Source: Chitinophagaceae bacterium (GTDB lineage: Bacteria; Bacteroidota; Bacteroidia; Chitinophagales; Chitinophagaceae). From it: 8,065 nucleotides of DNA. Where the stretch lies: the NCBI GenBank assembly GCA_025455205.1, contig JALOMZ010000066.1, positions 1 to 8,065 on the forward strand. The letters are read 5' to 3'. A model generated the notes under the pieces. That model saw nothing but the letters and a program-made list of their open reading frames with translations. It was not told the DNA's origin and ran no database searches. The position numbers and the translations under genes are program-made. Below are positions 5,353 through 8,065 of the stretch, piece after piece; position 1 is the first letter of the stretch; each line of letters starts with the position of its first letter.

Positions 5353-7920
5353 TCAGCCTGCTGCCGCAGTGCCGGTGAGTGCCGGCCCTGCCAGTCGTCC
5401 TTCCTGGACCAGCTTTTCCATCACCAGCCGTATCTGATTATAACTGGCCTCATCGCCCAATACGGAACGCACGTCAGCAGTATGAACAGCCTGCAGGTCA
5501 AGCGCCACCTCAGCAATGCGTTGTTGCAGTTCTGCGCTCACCAGGGCTTCCATGGGAAGGATGCCCTGGCGCACAAATTCTACCAGGTGGCCTTCAATGG
5601 TCGATGGCTGAAGATTTCGTTCAGCAGCAATGTCTGCCACACTAAGGCCCTGCTGCCAGCGCTGATACGATATGTCGCGGCTGGGAATCTTTTCCTCCCG
5701 GGTCCCTCTTTTGGTATCGGCCTCCCTGGCTGTTTTCTCCTTTCGCTTGCGGCGGCCTTCCTTCAGATGTACCTGGCTCTCCAGACCATGTTCCCCGCAA
5801 TAGCGCACAATAGGCTCCAGGAAGGCCTCTCCAAACTGCGCCACTTTTTGGGAGCCAAAGCCGGTGATCTGCAACAACTCTTCCGGCGTTTGCGGAAGGT
5901 ACCTCACCAGTTCCTGCAGGGTACCCGAGGAGGCTACCATATATATGGGGCGCTGGTGCTGGGCACAGAGTGCGTCGCGCAGCTGCCGCAGTTCCAGCAT
6001 CAGCGCCGGATGGTCTGAGGATTCCACCTGCTGCCGGCGGCGGGCGCTGCCGGCATAGGCGGTGCCTGAGAGTTCGGCGATCTGGGCCTTCGACTTGGCC
6101 CGCAGCATTTTCACGGTATCGAAACCATGTCGGCAGGCCTCCGCATATTGCTGCCATTGCTTCACCGCCGCCAGCAATTGTCCCAGGGCCTCTTCCAATT
6201 CCAGGGCCTGCTCTTCACTGTCACTTACAGCCGGATGGTTGCGAATGGGATCCATCAACCCGGTCAGCTGCTCCCCAAACCATACAGCCGCCTTCTGCAC
6301 CCGGCCCTGCACCCAGGTATTTTCTTCCAGGGTGGCTTCATTGGCCAGTGGCGCTTCCTGCAGCTGGCGAAGGAACTTCTGCGAGGTATCTTCCAACACC
6401 TGGCATTGCTGTAGCAGTTCCTGCCACCAGGGCAGCACCTGGTCGCCAAAACCATGGGGATAAGCATTCAGCACCGCCTGCACACCGGCCAGGGCTTTTT
6501 GCAAGGGCACTGCATCAAAAGCCTGCCGCAACAGCTGTTCCTGGAACTGCCGGCGGTGCTGGCCAAAAGCGCGCTGCAGTTCCGTCTCGGGCCTTGCACC
6601 CGATGCATATTGCTGCACCCGCTGGTCTACCATCACCGCCTGCAGGGGCACCCTGCTCAGCAGCACCATGCCTTCCAGTGATTTGCAGCGGCTGAGGGCT
6701 ACATATACCTGGCCCGCTGAAAATGAATACGCGGCATCAATCACGGCATGCTCAAACGTGAGGCCCTGGCTCTTGTGGATGGTAACCGCCCAGGCCAGCC
6801 GAAGGGGGAACTGCGTGAAGGATCCTATCTCCTTTTCTTCCACCTGCTGCAGCGACTTGTTGAGGGAATACTGCACATTCCGCCAGGTTTCAGGCTTCAC
6901 TGATATGGGTTTGTCTTCGCCGGGACATTGCACGGAAATATGATCCGCATCCAGGTCCACCACCACCCCGATCTTGCCATTAAAGAATCGTTTGCCCTGG
7001 GCATCATTGCGGAGGAACATCACCTGTGCCCCTGCCTTGATATGCAGGGTTTCATCGGCAGGGTAGTTTTTCTCATTGAACTCACCCTGTACCTCTGCTT
7101 TGTAAGACCATACCTGGCCAGGCAGGGCTGCCAGTTCCTGTTCGTTGATGGCATCGGCCTTGCGGTTGTGCGTGCTCAGGGTGATATAATGCTTGTCTTT
7201 GGGAGGTTTGAACCCGGGAACAAAGCGGCTGTTCAGGAGATGCAGCCCTTCCGGCGTCAACTGGTTGTTGCGCACCTGGTTCAGCAGGGCAATGAAACGT
7301 TCATCGCTCTGGCGGTAAATGGTCTGCAGCTCAATGTACACGGGTGGCTGCTGTCTTATGGCATGGCTGTTGAAGAAGAAAGGGCCATCATAAAATTCGC
7401 GCAGGATCTCCCATTCCGGCTCCTGCACTACAGGCGGCAACTGGTACATATCGCCAATAAACAACATCTGCACGCCGCCAAAGGGCTGGCTGTTGTGGCG
7501 CACATGGCGCAGCACGGTATCAATGGCATCGAGCACATCGCAGCGCACCATGCTCACCTCATCAATGATCAGCAGGTCGATGCTCCGCATGAGCTCGCGT
7601 TTTTCGCGACCATACCGCAGCCTTGCCAGCAACCCCTGCTTTCCGGTGGCGCCGTTATGGTCAGGCGCTGCAGGGCCCGGCACAAAAGGGCTGAAAGGCA
7701 GCTGGAAAAAGGAGTGGATGGTGGTACCACCTGCATTGATGGCCGCCACGCCGGTAGGCGCCAGCACCACATGTTGCTTGGGGCAGTGCTCACGCAACTG
7801 CTTCAGGAAGGTGGTCTTGCCGGTGCCGGCCTTACCGGTAAGGAAAACAGACTCGCTGGTGAAGTAGACATAGTCATGTGCCAGCTGCAGCATTACATTG
7901 GTGGATGATGGTGTGTTCAT
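5353..7920 (-). CDS. Pif1/RecD-like helicase with HRDC and C-terminal helix-turn-helix domains
   Basis: An 855-aa SF1B-type helicase, presumably moving 5'-3' on single-stranded DNA in replication, repair or G-quadruplex removal. The motor (about 1-430) has Walker A GKAGTGKT (29-36), motif Ia APTGVAA (54-60), GGTTIHSFF (64-72), Walker B IDEVSM (119-124), motif III GDMYQLPPVV (156-165), YRQ (202-204), motif V TIHKSQGLTF (380-389) and motif VI GQVYVALSRC (403-412); all are intact. Residues about 430-635 are Gln/Leu-rich, helical and unassigned. An HRDC-like domain follows (about 640-712, with LLQITGFGSQKVAQFG), then a Lys/Arg-rich linker (about 718-750) and a C-terminal helix-turn-helix domain (about 751-845, SVADIAAERNL...STIEGHL) like that at the end of some RecQ proteins. 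The architecture is, to my recollection, common in Bacteroidota. The upstream - strand gene ends 43 bp away and no TAnnTTTG element lies between, so it may be read from upstream. Confidence 0.93.
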   Translation of the reverse strand: MNTPSSTNVMLQLAHDYVYFTSESVFLTGKAGTGKTTFLKQLREHCPKQHVVLAPTGVAAINAGGTTIHSFFQLPFSPFVPGPAAPDHNGATGKQGLLARLRYGREKRELMRSIDLLIIDEVSMVRCDVLDAIDTVLRHVRHNSQPFGGVQMLFIGDMYQLPPVVQEPEWEILREFYDGPFFFNSHAIRQQPPVYIELQTIYRQSDERFIALLNQVRNNQLTPEGLHLLNSRFVPGFKPPKDKHYITLSTHNRKADAINEQELAALPGQVWSYKAEVQGEFNEKNYPADETLHIKAGAQVMFLRNDAQGKRFFNGKIGVVVDLDADHISVQCPGEDKPISVKPETWRNVQYSLNKSLQQVEEKEIGSFTQFPLRLAWAVTIHKSQGLTFEHAVIDAAYSFSAGQVYVALSRCKSLEGMVLLSRVPLQAVMVDQRVQQYASGARPETELQRAFGQHRRQFQEQLLRQAFDAVPLQKALAGVQAVLNAYPHGFGDQVLPWWQELLQQCQVLEDTSQKFLRQLQEAPLANEATLEENTWVQGRVQKAAVWFGEQLTGLMDPIRNHPAVSDSEEQALELEEALGQLLAAVKQWQQYAEACRHGFDTVKMLRAKSKAQIAELSGTAYAGSARRRQQVESSDHPALMLELRQLRDALCAQHQRPIYMVASSGTLQELVRYLPQTPEELLQITGFGSQKVAQFGEAFLEPIVRYCGEHGLESQVHLKEGRRKRKEKTAREADTKRGTREEKIPSRDISYQRWQQGLSVADIAAERNLQPSTIEGHLVEFVRQGILPMEALVSAELQQRIAEVALDLQAVHTADVRSVLGDEASYNQIRLVMEKLVQEGRLAGPALTGTAAAG

Positions 7921-7963
7921 AGGAAAGGAAAGGTTTGCGTGTTATGAAAACAGGGAAGAACGG

Positions 7964-8065
7964 TTATCCGAGGTCGTCTACAAACAGGTCGGGATAGAAG
8001 CGCGTATTGCCTGGAACATGGGCATAGCCGCTCAGATCAGTGATGCCCTGTGCCTGCAGCACGGC
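7964..8065 (-). CDS. 3' tail of an unidentified gene (partial)
   Basis: On the - strand a frame is open from the right edge to a TAA at 7964-7966, giving 33 C-terminal residues that end GNTRFYPDLFVDDLG. The third codon positions are mostly G or C, as in the neighbouring genes, which supports real coding. It is too short for me to assign a family. It lies 43 bp upstream of the helicase gene on the same strand and may share its transcript; the gap holds only a pyrimidine-rich run (CCTTTCCTTTCCT on the - strand) just before the helicase ATG, with no Shine-Dalgarno-like sequence. Confidence 0.6.
   Translation of the reverse strand, partial: AVLQAQGITDLSGYAHVPGNTRFYPDLFVDDLG

Noticed and set aside
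3806..5437. A 543-codon open frame on the + strand opposite lpxC-fabZ
   Set aside because: It lies antisense to a gene with every catalytic residue in place; its protein is His/Gly-rich with no recognisable motif, as expected from the complement of GC-rich codons.
6928..7908. A 326-codon + strand frame opposite the helicase motor
   Set aside because: It covers the helicase Walker A and motif III region in antisense and shows no family blocks; a codon-bias shadow. The + frames at 5272-6018 and 5970-6695 are rejected for the same reason.
1..8065. Mobile elements, CRISPR arrays, tRNA/rRNA genes, riboswitches
   Set aside because: No transposase or integrase frame, regularly spaced repeats, tRNA-like cloverleaf or known riboswitch core was seen by eye; the genes are dense housekeeping genes with uniform codon use.

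Overview
The window reads as chromosomal housekeeping DNA of a fairly GC-rich member of the Bacteroidota, possibly the Chitinophagia/Saprospiria side. The evidence is a fused LpxC-FabZ protein, a Pif1-type helicase carrying HRDC and C-terminal helix-turn-helix domains, a near absence of Shine-Dalgarno sequences before starts, and a TAnnTTTG-type promoter element. The class-level placement is inference; no rRNA or other marker is present.

Layout. The left arm (1-1768) runs on the + strand: the tail of an unidentified gene, tsaE (tRNA t6A synthesis ATPase) joined to it by an ATGA overlap, then ald (NAD-dependent alanine dehydrogenase). Everything to the right runs on the - strand. Read in the direction of transcription it is: the 3' tail of an unidentified gene at the right edge, a large Pif1-family helicase, the bifunctional lpxC-fabZ gene, lpxA, a small stand-alone ABC ATPase, and a one-domain cupin protein. 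ald and the cupin gene converge and overlap tail to tail by 9 bp.

Functionally the centre is a lipid A locus. LpxA adds the first 3-hydroxyacyl chain to UDP-GlcNAc, LpxC removes the N-acetyl group, and the fused FabZ domain dehydrates 3-hydroxyacyl-ACP for chain elongation, competing for the same acyl pool. The ABC ATPase and cupin lie downstream and are probably co-transcribed, but their link to lipid A rests on position only. lpxD, which I recall as a usual neighbour in this phylum, is not between the helicase and lpxC-fabZ.

I looked for a new system (defence cassette, mobile element, CRISPR, retron, novel RNA) and found none. The points worth a second look are modest: an orphan ABC ATPase with substituted Q-loop and H-loop residues, a hairpin between lpxC-fabZ and lpxA, a promoter-like element that helps decide the lpxC start, two short intergenic reading frames, and the unassigned helical middle of the helicase.
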